Positions 1-9,365 are shown, counted from the first letter of the stretch. The stretch: DNA of 64,000 bases from Methylococcaceae bacterium (GCA_947505105.1 CANNKG010000001.1:1-64000), one strand, 5' to 3'. Numbers and translations are program-made. Notes: generated by a model from the letters alone, not told the origin.

Positions 1-1
1 C

Positions 2-109
2 CAAAAAGGCGTGAAGATGAGTAAAATGGCATTTAAAGCTATTAGCCATAGGATAGAAAGAGACGCATCCCTACCGAAATACTACATGACTATCCAGCCT
101 CAAATTTAA
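2..109 (+). CDS. C-terminal tail of an unidentified protein (cut by window start)
   Basis: A reading frame is open from base 2 to a TAA at 107-109, encoding about 35 residues and ending KYYMTIQPQI. An internal ATG at 17 has no convincing ribosome binding site, so this is more likely the end of a gene that begins before the window. I do not recognise the protein. It stops 10 bases before a decayed kinase frame, so it may mark a rearrangement point that removed the front of that kinase. Confidence 0.3.
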   Translation, partial: QKGVKMSKMAFKAISHRIERDASLPKYYMTIQPQI

Positions 110-119
110 ACAGAATTAA

Positions 120-734
120 TGGAGGTTATTTTTTGCGAGTTACCTTAAACGCGGTTTAGATTCTGGTCGCATTGAGCTTGAAAAAATTAACGATTTTCTC
201 GACCCTATTATTCAAAACACCCACCGAGCTAGCCAAATTATCGAAAAAATCCGTGGTTTTATTCGTCCCCATATGCTTGAAAAACTATCGGTTAACCTAG
301 TCGAAATTGTTCACGAAACCCTAGAATTGATCAAATCAGAACTACATCGGCATAAGGTAGAAATTCATTTTTCATCAACCTCCAATGACATTAGAATCCA
401 GGGCGATACGATCCAAATTTCCCAGGTTTTGCTGAATATTTTTCGCAATGCAGTAGAAGCTATGCAGGAAGTTGATCAACGCACAATTTTTGTAAAACTT
501 GATCAAACCCAAGAACATGTTCATTTACACATTCAGGATTCCGGTCCTGGTTTAAATGTGGAATTACTCCAAAAAATCGGCACGCCCTTTTTTTCAACTA
601 AAGCAAATGGCCTTGGCATAGGCCTATCAATTTCCCGTAGTATCATTGAACAACACAATGGCAAATTGCTGATTAGTAATGCCGAAATTGGTGGCGCTTG
701 CTTTGATATTTATCTGCCGATTCTGGTAAAGTAG
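120..734 (+). pseudogene. Sensor histidine kinase remnant (DHp end plus ATPase domain)
   Basis: The frame is open from 120, right after an in-frame TAA at 117-119, to the stop at 734. It begins inside the dimerisation helix pair (ASYLKRGLDSGRIEL..., then IIEKIRGFIRP) just past where the phospho-acceptor His should be. It then runs through a complete HATPase_c domain: N box LLNIFRNAVEAM, G1 box DSGPGL and G2 box GLGIGLSI. The first ATG in frame is at 273, which would discard the helices. PAS-type kinases with this helix sequence normally carry several hundred more N-terminal residues. With no start, no His and an upstream stop it is probably a dead 3' fragment. A translated ATPase-only protein from 273 is the alternative. 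Confidence 0.6.
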
Positions 735-781
735 CTGGCAGATATTCATCACAACAGTGACTAGTTGGTAAATAGTGCGTC

Positions 782-1780
782 ATGAAAAATATACACTCCC
801 ACATTCGCGAGCTTATTCTCAAAGTCACCCATGCCGAGCATGTTTCCGAGCATGAAGTTATTCAACACCTGTGGAGCGGTTATGGCGAAATCGTGCGTTA
901 TCGCTTAACTGGTGGAACTACCGACAGTGTAATCGTTAAGCATGTGAAACTGCCAGGCCAAAGCAGTCAACGACGAACCTCTCATACCGATATTTCGCAT
1001 CAACGCAAAATACGTTCCTACCAGATAGAAACGACGTGGTACAGCAATTGGAGCAAGCGCTGCGACGACGCGTGCCGTGTTCCCGCCTGTCTCCTATGCG
1101 AGACCGTTGGAGATCAAGTGGTCATTCTGCTGGAAGATCTTGATGCGGCAGGTTTTTCTGCTCGCCATTCCGTTGTTAATACTCGTCAGATCCACGCTTG
1201 CCTAAACTGGCTGGCGAATTTTCACGCGACCTTTATGACCGAAAAGCCCAAAGGTTTATGGCCAATAGGCACTTATTGGCATCTGGCGACCCGTCCCGAT
1301 GAACTTGAGGCATTGAACGATCTGCCGCTCAAAAACGCCGCGGCGGCAATTGACCATAAACTGAGTGCCACGCCTTATAAAACAATTGTGCATGGCGATG
1401 CCAAGCCAGCCAATTTTTGCTTTGCTCCCGATAGCAGCCGCGTTGCGGCGGTCGATTTTCAGTATGTGGGTGGTGGTTGCGGAATTAAGGATGTGGCTTA
1501 TCTTATCGACAGTTGTTTGAATGGTGAGGAATGTCAACATCAGGAACAGGCGTTGCTGGGGGTTTATTTTCAAGCGCTCAAACAGGCCTTGAAATCCAAA
1601 CAAAAGCCTGTCGATCCAGAGGCAGTCGAGCAGAATTGGCGCGAGCTCTATCCCGTCGCCTGGACGGACTTTCATCGTTTCTTGAAAGGCTGGAGCCCTG
1701 CCCATTGGGATTACAACTGCTACAGTGAACGCCTGGCACGACAAGTCGTGGCCGAGTTGAGCAATACCTCGAAGAGCTAA
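782..1780 (+). CDS. Aminoglycoside/choline-kinase-like phosphotransferase
   Basis: This 332-residue protein has the protein-kinase-like fold of small-molecule kinases. The catalytic loop [11 protein letters not shown] (about residues 202-212) holds the Asp and Asn of the Brenner motif. [19 protein letters not shown] carries the metal-binding Asp, as in the CHK/APH families. An N-terminal lobe with [13 protein letters not shown] supplies the nucleotide-binding strand and Lys. It probably uses ATP to phosphorylate a hydroxyl group on a small substrate that I cannot name. The next gene starts one base after its stop and encodes a phosphatase of the inositol-phosphatase fold, so the two are very likely translationally coupled and may act on the same phosphorylated compound in opposite directions. 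Confidence 0.82.
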   Translation: MKNIHSHIRELILKVTHAEHVSEHEVIQHLWSGYGEIVRYRLTGGTTDSVIVKHVKLPGQSSQRRTSHTDISHQRKIRSYQIETTWYSNWSKRCDDACRVPACLLCETVGDQVVILLEDLDAAGFSARHSVVNTRQIHACLNWLANFHATFMTEKPKGLWPIGTYWHLATRPDELEALNDLPLKNAAAAIDHKLSATPYKTIVHGDAKPANFCFAPDSSRVAAVDFQYVGGGCGIKDVAYLIDSCLNGEECQHQEQALLGVYFQALKQALKSKQKPVDPEAVEQNWRELYPVAWTDFHRFLKGWSPAHWDYNCYSERLARQVVAELSNTSKS

Positions 1781-1781
1781 G

Positions 1782-2678
1782 ATGCAGCTGTACACAAATG
1801 AGTTATTTTTGCTAAGTCAATGCGCAATTTCGGCAGCCTATCAAGCTGGGCAACTGATTGCAGACTATTCTCAACGCACTGTTGCGGTCACAACCAAAGC
1901 AGGCGGCGCGAGTCTAGCCGCACAAGTGGTCACCGAAGTCGATCATTTAAGCCAAGATATCATCTTGCGAATACTTAGCCAAACCTGCGAAATGTTCGAT
2001 TTGGCATTACTATCTGAAGAAAGTCCCGACGACCATCAGCGTTTGCACAAAGATTATTTCTGGTGTATCGACCCGTTGGACGGCACCCTGCCCTTTATCG
2101 AATCTGTCCCAGGCTATTCGGTATCGATCGCCCTGGTTTCCCGTGCAGGGGTTCCGCTGATCGGTGTGGTCTATGATCCCTTAAGCCAAACGCTTTATCA
2201 TGCCCTTAAAGACTTTGGCGCATGGCGAAACAATCAAGGTTTAACACTGGTGAAGTCTCCCGCATCCCAGCAACAATCCCTGACCTTTATCACCGATAAA
2301 AGCTTTGCTCAAGACCCGCTTTATCAAACCACCTTGCCCGAACTGGAACGCATTGCAACAACCTTGGGCTATAGTGGCGCCAAGCTGCAATTACAAGGCG
2401 GCGCTGCCATGAATGCCTGTCAAGTGCTAAGCGACCCGGCGGCTTGCTATTTCAAATTTCCCAAACCGCAAGCAGGAGGCGGCAGCATTTGGGATTACGC
2501 CGCTAGCGCCTGTCTGTTTCAGGAACTCGGCGCCTTGGCCTGCGACATTTACGGCGCACCGCTGCAATTAAATCCCCCCGGTTCAACATTTATGAATCAT
2601 TGCGGGGTGTTATATTGCACCGATCCCGCACTCGCCGAACAAATGATCTTGGCCTATAAAAAACTGTCACATCAATGA
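1782..2678 (+). CDS. Inositol monophosphatase / CysQ-family phosphatase
   Basis: The protein has 298 residues with the hallmark metal sites of the Li-sensitive phosphatase superfamily: LLSEES, DPLDGT (about residues 100-105) and a C-terminal WDYAAS. This family hydrolyses inositol monophosphate, fructose-1,6-bisphosphate or 3'-phosphoadenosine 5'-phosphate. The Pro and Phe directly after DPLDGT fit the CysQ/3'(2'),5'-bisphosphate nucleotidase side slightly better than SuhB, but substrate cannot be settled by eye. The start codon lies one base after the stop of the upstream kinase, so the two form an operon. The protein looks full length and cytoplasmic. Confidence 0.85.
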   Translation: MQLYTNELFLLSQCAISAAYQAGQLIADYSQRTVAVTTKAGGASLAAQVVTEVDHLSQDIILRILSQTCEMFDLALLSEESPDDHQRLHKDYFWCIDPLDGTLPFIESVPGYSVSIALVSRAGVPLIGVVYDPLSQTLYHALKDFGAWRNNQGLTLVKSPASQQQSLTFITDKSFAQDPLYQTTLPELERIATTLGYSGAKLQLQGGAAMNACQVLSDPAACYFKFPKPQAGGGSIWDYAASACLFQELGALACDIYGAPLQLNPPGSTFMNHCGVLYCTDPALAEQMILAYKKLSHQ

Positions 2679-2790
2679 AAATCGGTGTTTAATTCGAAGC
2701 GCAAACTTTCGCTGCATTCAGCATAAAATTGGTAAAAACCACCCATGCTATAATGCCCCATTTTTATTAAAGCCAAAACACCTACCAACA

Positions 2791-3585
2791 ATGGAATTAC
2801 ACCCGCTTTGCACCTATTTTCCGCGCATGTCTGACGATGAATTTACTTCGCTTAAAGACAGTCTTAAAGAAAACGGACAAACTCATCCAATCTATACGCT
2901 TGACGGCATGATTCTGGACGGCGGCAATCGCTATCGGGCCTTATGCGAACTGGACATTGAGCCTGTTATGATTGAGTACACCGGTACCAATCCTACCCAA
3001 TTCATTTTGTCTTCAAATCTGCATCGTCGGCATTTGACGCAAGGGCAATCGGCAGCGATTGTCTCGGCATCTCAAAGCTGGATAACCAGCCAAGCGGAAA
3101 ATCAGCTGCAATTGGGCACCTCAGAGTCGCGCGCCAAACAATCGGGCGCGGGTCGACGGACTCAACAACTCGCTGACAAATTGGTCAAAGAAGCCTCCGA
3201 AGAGTTGATCAAAGAAGTTATCGACGGCAAAAAAAGTCTGAATAAAGCGATTAAAGAAATCACCCCACCCAAACCGATCGTTCCAAAAACGCCCACCGAA
3301 GAATTCGAAACCGAGTACGAAGAGGATCACTCTCCACCATTTGATGTTGACGAAGCTGAAGATGAACATAAAACCTCTTCGGGTCAAAATTACCCACAGG
3401 CCAAAGGTTCCGCCTCAAACGATAAACTGTTAGCTTCGCAGGCAGAAGTAAAAAAATTAACTGAGGCAAATAGGGTTTTAAACGCACGTATTAAAGAATT
3501 AATGCATGAAAAAGAAGAAGCACTCAAAAGCGCTCAGTATTGGAAAGAAAAGTTCTTGGCGTTAGACGCAAAAGCTACGACCTAA
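2791..3585 (+). CDS. ParB/Srx-fold nuclease-domain protein with coiled-coil tail (orphan)
   Basis: The N-terminal 90 residues match the ParB N-terminal (Spo0J/ParB-Srx) fold: LKENGQTHPIYTLDGMILDGGNRYRA, equivalent to the region where ParB binds CTP, followed by NLHRRHLTQGQ, the equivalent of the arginine-patch region. The middle (about 105-150) is helical and could be the HTH-like part. Residues about 160-215 are acidic and low complexity, and the last 45 form a likely coiled coil (LTEANRVLNARIKELMHEKEE). There is no parA next to it and no parS-like palindrome that I can see, so it is probably a ParB-related regulator rather than the chromosomal partition protein. The start has only a weak ribosome binding site. 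Confidence 0.72.
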   Translation: MELHPLCTYFPRMSDDEFTSLKDSLKENGQTHPIYTLDGMILDGGNRYRALCELDIEPVMIEYTGTNPTQFILSSNLHRRHLTQGQSAAIVSASQSWITSQAENQLQLGTSESRAKQSGAGRRTQQLADKLVKEASEELIKEVIDGKKSLNKAIKEITPPKPIVPKTPTEEFETEYEEDHSPPFDVDEAEDEHKTSSGQNYPQAKGSASNDKLLASQAEVKKLTEANRVLNARIKELMHEKEEALKSAQYWKEKFLALDAKATT

Positions 3586-3761
3586 CAAAAGTATTTTCAT
3601 AGAGTTACATGCATTACACCGACATAGAAGGTATTGATTGCTCAGCTTAACCGGTTTTTTTATGCCGAAATTCAAATCAATAAGTTGCATTTCGCGCAAT
3701 ACCAGCCAGAATTATCCTACCAGTTACTCACCCATGACCACGTTACGGAGCTTGCTATTTC

Positions 3762-5093
3762 ATGACGCCTGCCCAAGCCAATACGCTGATTCACCATTTC
3801 GCTCAGAAATATCTCGCCGACTTGCTTCCCGATATCGTATTTGATACGGGGATAATTGCTGATTATGACACCGCTCTGATTGATGACTGGGAACACAAGG
3901 TAGCGTTACTCAATCATCGGGAGCAAATGCCGTCGATTGATCGACGCAAATCGGAACAACAACGGTATCTTGGAACAATTAAGCGGGCGCTGTGGAATCA
4001 CCAGCAAGTATGGTTGAGTTATGAAGGTCGGGAAAACAGATTTCCCTTTAATTGTTTCGGTTTGGTACAACGCGATCAACAATTTTTTTTAGTCGGCTCT
4101 TTCGGGAACGATCAAGACCCAGTGTTATTGTCGGTGCGGAAAATCGTCGCGTTGGCGTTGACTCCTGAAGCCAGTATTCAACCAGCGCCAGATTTTAATT
4201 TACAAGATTACGCAAGTTTTCATTTGAATCAGTTACAAGAACCGCTACTTGCGCATATTGAAATTGAATTTCCGCTCCACCTACTGTCCTATGTGAAAGC
4301 CTATCCAATCGCTTCTGCAAGTGATTATGAAATTATCGAACATAACGATTATTTCACCTTGCGAGCGAGTAATGTTCCAGATTCGTTGCGTCTTCGTCAA
4401 TGGTTGTCAGGTTTTAGCGAAGAAGCGCGGATCATCGCCCCCGAAACCTTGCGGAAGCTGGTTAACAGTTCGTTGATCGATGAGTTGACTGATCTATATA
4501 ACCGCCGTTTTTTCGATCATTTATTCCAACGCGAAATTAAACGCTACTGCCGTGATCCTCAGTATCGGTTTACACTGTTGTCTATCGATATCGATCATTT
4601 CAAGAAAATTACCACCCGCTATGGCCATGATGCGAGCAATGAGGCCTTAAAGCAAGTTTCAACATCCTTAAAAAAGCTCCGTGATCAAGATGCCATTCGT
4701 TTCAGCGAACAAAAATTTATTATTTTATTGACCGAAACCACACATCAGGAAGGTGCGCAAGTGGTTGCAGAACGCATTAGAAAAGCGGTGAAAACCATTC
4801 AACTTTATTCGGAAAACGCGGGGGAACAAATCCCGTTGACAATCAGTATCGGCATTGCTGAATTTCCAACGCATCTCCCTGAACGGCTAAGCACAATCGA
4901 TACCCAAACAAAACTGGATAGCAAAACGATTCAGAATTTGATGGTAGCGATGTTAAAACAAGCTGATGACGCGTTATCTCGTGCGCAACAAATCCAGGAC
5001 TGTTACGCCTTAGCGACGGGACTAGATTTGGATAGGAAGGGTGCTATGAACCTCTATTTACCAGATGCGATCCAGAAATATTGGCCATTCTGA
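3762..5093 (+). CDS. WYL-domain protein fused to a degenerate GGDEF domain
   Basis: This 443-residue protein has two modules. Residues about 65-235 match a WYL ligand-binding region with its C-terminal extension: basic TIKRALWNHQQVWLSYEGRE, then FGLVQRDQQFFLVG. No winged-helix DNA-binding domain precedes it. Residues about 243-425 are a diguanylate-cyclase fold: DELTDLYNRRFF, then SIDIDHFKKITTRYGHD with the metal-binding Asp residues. The active-site GG(D/E)EF is replaced by SEQKF, so cyclase activity is unlikely. An RxxD sequence (RDQD) precedes it and could be a leftover c-di-GMP inhibitory site, though spacing to the signature is one residue short. The domain may therefore sense rather than make a nucleotide. 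No partner is obvious. Confidence 0.78.
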   Translation: MTPAQANTLIHHFAQKYLADLLPDIVFDTGIIADYDTALIDDWEHKVALLNHREQMPSIDRRKSEQQRYLGTIKRALWNHQQVWLSYEGRENRFPFNCFGLVQRDQQFFLVGSFGNDQDPVLLSVRKIVALALTPEASIQPAPDFNLQDYASFHLNQLQEPLLAHIEIEFPLHLLSYVKAYPIASASDYEIIEHNDYFTLRASNVPDSLRLRQWLSGFSEEARIIAPETLRKLVNSSLIDELTDLYNRRFFDHLFQREIKRYCRDPQYRFTLLSIDIDHFKKITTRYGHDASNEALKQVSTSLKKLRDQDAIRFSEQKFIILLTETTHQEGAQVVAERIRKAVKTIQLYSENAGEQIPLTISIGIAEFPTHLPERLSTIDTQTKLDSKTIQNLMVAMLKQADDALSRAQQIQDCYALATGLDLDRKGAMNLYLPDAIQKYWPF

Positions 5094-5127
5094 TGTGATG
5101 ATAAATGAACAAGATGCTGAATGACGC

Positions 5128-5160
5128 CACTATGACTCCATAAATGCTGTAGTCATAGTG
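5128..5160. terminator. Possible bidirectional terminator hairpin
   Basis: A perfect 10-bp inverted repeat (CACTATGACT / AGTCATAGTG, 13-base loop) sits between two convergent genes. There is no strong T-tract on either side, so it could be a terminator or simply a stable hairpin. Confidence 0.4.
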
Positions 5161-5172
5161 TTACGTTTGCAT

Positions 5173-5367
5173 TTATGCCCGCAAATCGATTTTGCTACCG
5201 ACCCGTCTATCGTAATCACCATCCGAATCCGGGGTCGCAGCTTGCACAGACTGAGTAGGCGGTTGTGGCGTGGTTGATTCCGTTGGTTTTGGTTTCATAG
5301 CCGCCCCATACTGGCTCGTATAAAGCGCAGATGGTTGTGTTGTTGATGATGATGAATTAATTAACAT
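5173..5367 (-). CDS. Small Ser/Thr/Pro/Gln-rich protein with acidic C-terminal motif
   Basis: The product has 64 residues, starting MLINSSSSTTQPS. The middle is rich in Pro, Thr and Gln, and it ends DSDGDYDRRVGSKIDLRA. A good ribosome binding site (GGGGAAAAG) sits 5 bases before the ATG, which supports expression. The Asp-rich motif followed by a basic, hydrophobic end resembles short uncharacterised proteins I have seen in many proteobacteria, but I can assign no function. It has no signal peptide or membrane segment. It is separated by about 150 AT-rich bases from the next gene upstream on its strand. Confidence 0.5.
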   Translation of the reverse strand: MLINSSSSTTQPSALYTSQYGAAMKPKPTESTTPQPPTQSVQAATPDSDGDYDRRVGSKIDLRA

Positions 5368-5515
5368 GACTTTTCCCCAAAATAAGCTAATGTATCGGGT
5401 TACTTAAAAAGCTAACCTTCAACTAAGTCCCCAATGCTAGTTATAGCACATTTTTAAAAGTTTTTTGGCTGTGATTAGATAAAACTGTGATGTGCAATAC
5501 AAATTTTTTGATCAC

Positions 5516-6166
5516 TTACTCTAATTCGATAATTTCAACATGATCGGTCACACGCTTAAATAGTTCCAGCATACGGTGCGCGCTGTTCCGTAATTCAATT
5601 TCCTCCGGTTTACCATTAAACACGCGCGTATATTCTTCGACGATGTGATCGACGGTAGTAATAGCTTGCTTAAGTTCCTTAGTTAGTGAAGTATTTTGAT
5701 CCTTCAGACGTAAAATTTCTTGATGCGCCAATGCCAATTCTTCACTGGGTGGGCAGTTTTCTTCGCTTGGCCGCAGGTGTTCGGTACTCAAACTTTGTTG
5801 TAGCACCTTACAATAAGGTTTAGCCAAGGCGTTGACATGATCTTGTAAGTCATTAAGCAATTCTGGATCCCTTTCCAACAAAATTTTGATGACAAACCGA
5901 TACAGGGCTTTTTCTTGCATATTGACATCATTTAGCAAAGTTTCCAGTAGTTGTGCATCAATATGGGCATTTTCGGTAATAATTGCCGACAAGTCCTCAG
6001 CATGATCTTTTTTAGAGGTTCCTAAATTGTTGACTAATTGCTCGGCGAATGAAAATGTTTGATTTTTCACTTTACGCGAAGAATATAACAGCCAGCCAAA
6101 CGCTATCAATAACGCGATTAATGCTTCAAACAATAATACCCATAAAGCAGGATTAAGCTCCATCAT
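5516..6166 (-). CDS. Membrane-anchored coiled-coil protein of unknown function
   Basis: The protein has 216 residues. One membrane segment lies at the N terminus (about 7-28, ALWVLLFEALIALLIAFGWLL). A largely helical cytoplasmic part follows, with a predicted coiled coil at about 150-175 (LAHQEILRLKDQNTSLTKEL) and an acidic C terminus. I do not recognise the family. Its start overlaps the stop of the upstream VWA-domain gene by four bases, so the pair is translationally coupled and probably acts at the same membrane. The VWA protein has its own C-terminal membrane segment, so the two may form a complex across the inner membrane. Confidence 0.6.
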   Translation of the reverse strand: MMELNPALWVLLFEALIALLIAFGWLLYSSRKVKNQTFSFAEQLVNNLGTSKKDHAEDLSAIITENAHIDAQLLETLLNDVNMQEKALYRFVIKILLERDPELLNDLQDHVNALAKPYCKVLQQSLSTEHLRPSEENCPPSEELALAHQEILRLKDQNTSLTKELKQAITTVDHIVEEYTRVFNGKPEEIELRNSAHRMLELFKRVTDHVEIIELE

Positions 6167-7956
6167 GATAATTTATCCAATAATTCGGTTTCTTTAGTAA
6201 GCTCTTTGTTCTTAAAATATCGATAAATGAAATAAGAGGCAATCAACAGTAAGATGTTAACCGCTACAATTACTATCACGCTCTGGCTCAACGTGAGTCC
6301 GTGACTTTCCTCATTTTCTGCAGGAACTTCCGCTTCGGGTTGAACCTCGGGAGTTTTTTCAGCTTCCTCTACTGGGTGCTCAGGTGGTTCAACCTTTTCA
6401 GCTTCAAATAGTTGAGCTTCCACCATGAAAGGCTTAATTTCCGGAACAATCTCCTCATCAGCATTTGTTTTAGCCTTGGCAACAAAGTTAACAACTAGTG
6501 GCGCCTCCTGGCTCGGTGCATCAACGGCTAATTCCCATTGATCCCCTTGTTTAGGAATATTCACCGTTTTCGATTCTTGTCCGATTTGAGTAAGCTGCGC
6601 TTCAATCGAAACACTATCCGCTTTTATCTGTGATAAGTCGGGGGTCAAAATCAGCTTGACTTGTTTTTTCTCTGCATCGAGCGCGGTAGTCAGCGTGATC
6701 GGGGTATCGAGCATTTCCAAACGAAGATTTATTTCGCGGGTAAAGGTTTTGCCATCGGCAACGATGGTCAGTAAATAACTACCTTTAGGAAGCGGTTTAT
6801 CCAACACGGCGTCAAAATAACCTTTGTGCTTGGCATCCGCTACCATATTTAAATCAGGGTACTCATGCTCACCATCAGAAATCCTGATCGTAACCTCTAT
6901 CAAATTTAAAAAATCTTCTCGTGTCAGCAATTCGCCTTTATCGGTGAAATGTGCACGAAATTTGATAGGCGTGGTTGTCATTTGATATTTTGGCAAGGCA
7001 TCAAGTTCAAATTTTAGATCGGTCACAATCATGACGCGATTATCAGGATCAGAGCCTGCTTTAATTTGCCAATCGCCAATTTCAGGTTCATTTATGGTCA
7101 TCAGATCATAATTTTTTTCACTGACCCATTGCACAGTATTGAGTTGGGTTGTTTCAGACAATAGCTGCTGAGTAGGTGTCAATAATTCAGTTTTACTTTT
7201 AGGATTTTTAAATATTAAAGCTGAAAATTCTTTAATGCTATTATCAATTATAAACTTATTATCTTGACTTAATGGAACTGTGGTTTGGGGAACGGATTCT
7301 TGAAACATGGTCCAAAAAACGCGCTCTAATTGCTGGTCGGATACAACCGTTTTATTCCAGCCATCCGTTGCTAGCGCGAGTTTTTTTAACAACTGCGCAT
7401 CAGCGTGTTTTGACAAGGCAATCGTTTGTAAATGAACCTTGGCTTGTTGCAAGCGCGGCAATAGCTCGCTCAAAATTCGCTGCCTAGACAGGGTATTTTG
7501 TTGGGCATCCTTGGAAATATCGACCATACCGTCTGTTAGCAACAAGACGTTACGTGAAATTTGCGGCACTTTAGGAGTTTGAGTAGTCCATTGATCGGAT
7601 GCGACAGTGATCACTTGTTCAATATCGGTAAATAACCCTGCAGAATGAACTTTTTCAACCGTTTGTAAGGCCTGTTGCTTCCATTGAGCATCCACGGGAT
7701 TCATTGGCACCAGAGGCGTGGTCTTTTCGTCAAAGAGCCAGATTCCGGCCCGAACGTTAGCCGGTAGTACATTAATTAATAATTTTAGTGCCGCTACCCG
7801 AAGATTGTGTGGATCATTTTGTTTCATACTGCCCGAAACGTCGATCAACACGGCAAGTTCATTGTTTATTTGAACATCCTCCGCAAGGCAAGCCAACGAA
7901 AAACAACTCAAAGATACCCAATAAATCAGCAAGATAATTTTATTTATTTTGAACAT
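6163..7956 (-). CDS. VWA-domain protein, exported, with C-terminal membrane anchor
   Basis: The chosen ATG gives MFKINKIILLIYWVSLSCFSLACLA as a signal peptide; an upstream TTG at 7992 would add 12 residues. A von Willebrand factor A domain follows (about residues 35-240) with an intact MIDAS start, VLIDVSGSMKQND, and the later Thr and Asp positions (LLTDGMVD). The middle of the protein is beta-rich, Ig-like. A Pro/Glu-rich stretch leads to a membrane helix (SVIVIVAVNILLLIASYFIY) and a short basic tail. It resembles the TIGR03503-type VWA proteins of gammaproteobacteria, whose function is unknown. The downstream coiled-coil gene overlaps it by four bases. Confidence 0.82.
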   Translation of the reverse strand: MFKINKIILLIYWVSLSCFSLACLAEDVQINNELAVLIDVSGSMKQNDPHNLRVAALKLLINVLPANVRAGIWLFDEKTTPLVPMNPVDAQWKQQALQTVEKVHSAGLFTDIEQVITVASDQWTTQTPKVPQISRNVLLLTDGMVDISKDAQQNTLSRQRILSELLPRLQQAKVHLQTIALSKHADAQLLKKLALATDGWNKTVVSDQQLERVFWTMFQESVPQTTVPLSQDNKFIIDNSIKEFSALIFKNPKSKTELLTPTQQLLSETTQLNTVQWVSEKNYDLMTINEPEIGDWQIKAGSDPDNRVMIVTDLKFELDALPKYQMTTTPIKFRAHFTDKGELLTREDFLNLIEVTIRISDGEHEYPDLNMVADAKHKGYFDAVLDKPLPKGSYLLTIVADGKTFTREINLRLEMLDTPITLTTALDAEKKQVKLILTPDLSQIKADSVSIEAQLTQIGQESKTVNIPKQGDQWELAVDAPSQEAPLVVNFVAKAKTNADEEIVPEIKPFMVEAQLFEAEKVEPPEHPVEEAEKTPEVQPEAEVPAENEESHGLTLSQSVIVIVAVNILLLIASYFIYRYFKNKELTKETELLDKLS

Positions 7957-7994
7957 TGGCACATTTTGAAACTCACTTTGATTATTACACAATA

Positions 7995-9365
7995 TTATTT
8001 GCCCTGAATAGTGACGAGATTCTTATAAATCTTTCCATCCTTCATAATTACGAGAAAATTCTTTTCAGGATCGGCCACTAATTCGAGGTTGGTGATCGGG
8101 TCGCCATCGACCAGTAGCAGATCGGCGAGAGCATTCACTTCAACAACACCTTGCTTGCCTGGATATGGGTTACGTAGGCCCGAGAGTCCGAGTAACTCTG
8201 CGTTGTCATGAGTTACTAATTTAAGCACTTCAGCCGGTGTTAACCAAGTTTTCAACTTGATGATATCGGTATTTTGGTTTTTATTTTGGGCGGGATTAAA
8301 CATAAAATCTGTTCCCCAGGCCAGTTTAACCTTGTATTTTTGTGCCCATTTGAAAGCATTATCTGTGCCTTCAACAACGGTGTGTTTCTTAGCTTTCACT
8401 TCCGGATTTGCGGTAGGCGGAGCTTCATCAAGCGCTTGGAGGCTAAGCCAGATACCCTTTTCACCAAGTAATTTCATGGTCGCTTCATCGAGCAATTGCC
8501 CATGTTCGATACATTTCACACCGGCCTCGATAGCCCGCCCGACGGCTTTTGGTGTATACGCATGAACGGTGACATAGGTTCCCCAATCATCAGCCGCCTC
8601 AACAGCCGCTTTCATTTCGTCCAGGGTATATTGTGCAACATCCAGCGGATCGTATGCAGAGGCTGCACCACCGCCTGCCATGACTTTAATCTGGCTCGCA
8701 CCGGCGCGTAAATCCTCACGCGTGGCCGTTAATACTTCATCACGACCATCGGCAATAAAGCCGATTCCCATCAACTCCCCCCTGGTTATTTGACCACCAA
8801 AGCGACGAGAACGATCACTTGGCATCCGAAAATCTCCATGCCCGGAAGTCTGCGAAATCATCGCGCCACTTGGATAAATGCGAGGGCCTAATGTTTTTCC
8901 GGAATCAATCGACCGTTTTATACCAAATACCGGGCCACCTACATCCCGAGCCGCCGTAAACCCTCGGAGTAACATCAGTTTCGCTTCTTCGCTTGCCTTT
9001 TTCTCCAGTGATTCAAAGCTTGCCTTAGGGTTGAGCAAAGCGGCTTGGCTGTTAGCACTCATAAAGATATGCACATGGTTATCGATCAGTCCAGGCATCA
9101 ATGTGCGACCATTACCTTGAATCGTGGTTACCGCTGTTTCAGAGGGCACGGCAATAGGCGCAGTAGAAATAGCTTTGATGACATTACCCTCTATCAAAAC
9201 ATTCGACGGCGCCGAAAGCTGGTCAGAGGTACCGGTAAAAATGCGAACATTTTCGAAAACCACCCCGGAGAGTTGAGGCTGTTGCGTTTGGGGCTGAGTT
9301 TGAGCATTTGCGGCACTAAGGATGAACATTGAGCCCAATAATGTCGTGAAAAGAGAAAATTGCAT
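7995..9365 (-). CDS. Exported metal-dependent amidohydrolase
   Basis: The start at 9365 is preceded by AAGGAAA and gives a signal peptide (MQFSLFTTLLGSMFILSAANA), so the enzyme is periplasmic or secreted; a longer frame to 9422 is less likely. The body is an amidohydrolase TIM barrel with the metal motif DNHVHIF, a Lys-containing KVMAGGGAAS strand, HAYT, KCIEHG and the catalytic Asp in WGTDFMF. This set fits the imidazolonepropionase-like / Xaa-Pro dipeptidase-type amidohydrolases, which cleave amide bonds in cyclic or peptide-like substrates. The substrate is unknown. It lies just downstream of the ebo-type cluster on the same strand, separated from it by a nasA pseudogene. Confidence 0.88.
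   Translation of the reverse strand: MQFSLFTTLLGSMFILSAANAQTQPQTQQPQLSGVVFENVRIFTGTSDQLSAPSNVLIEGNVIKAISTAPIAVPSETAVTTIQGNGRTLMPGLIDNHVHIFMSANSQAALLNPKASFESLEKKASEEAKLMLLRGFTAARDVGGPVFGIKRSIDSGKTLGPRIYPSGAMISQTSGHGDFRMPSDRSRRFGGQITRGELMGIGFIADGRDEVLTATREDLRAGASQIKVMAGGGAASAYDPLDVAQYTLDEMKAAVEAADDWGTYVTVHAYTPKAVGRAIEAGVKCIEHGQLLDEATMKLLGEKGIWLSLQALDEAPPTANPEVKAKKHTVVEGTDNAFKWAQKYKVKLAWGTDFMFNPAQNKNQNTDIIKLKTWLTPAEVLKLVTHDNAELLGLSGLRNPYPGKQGVVEVNALADLLLVDGDPITNLELVADPEKNFLVIMKDGKIYKNLVTIQGK

Noticed and set aside
2791-3585. Chromosome partition locus or replication origin
   Set aside because: No parA, parS, dnaA, gidB or DnaA boxes are seen near the ParB-like gene.
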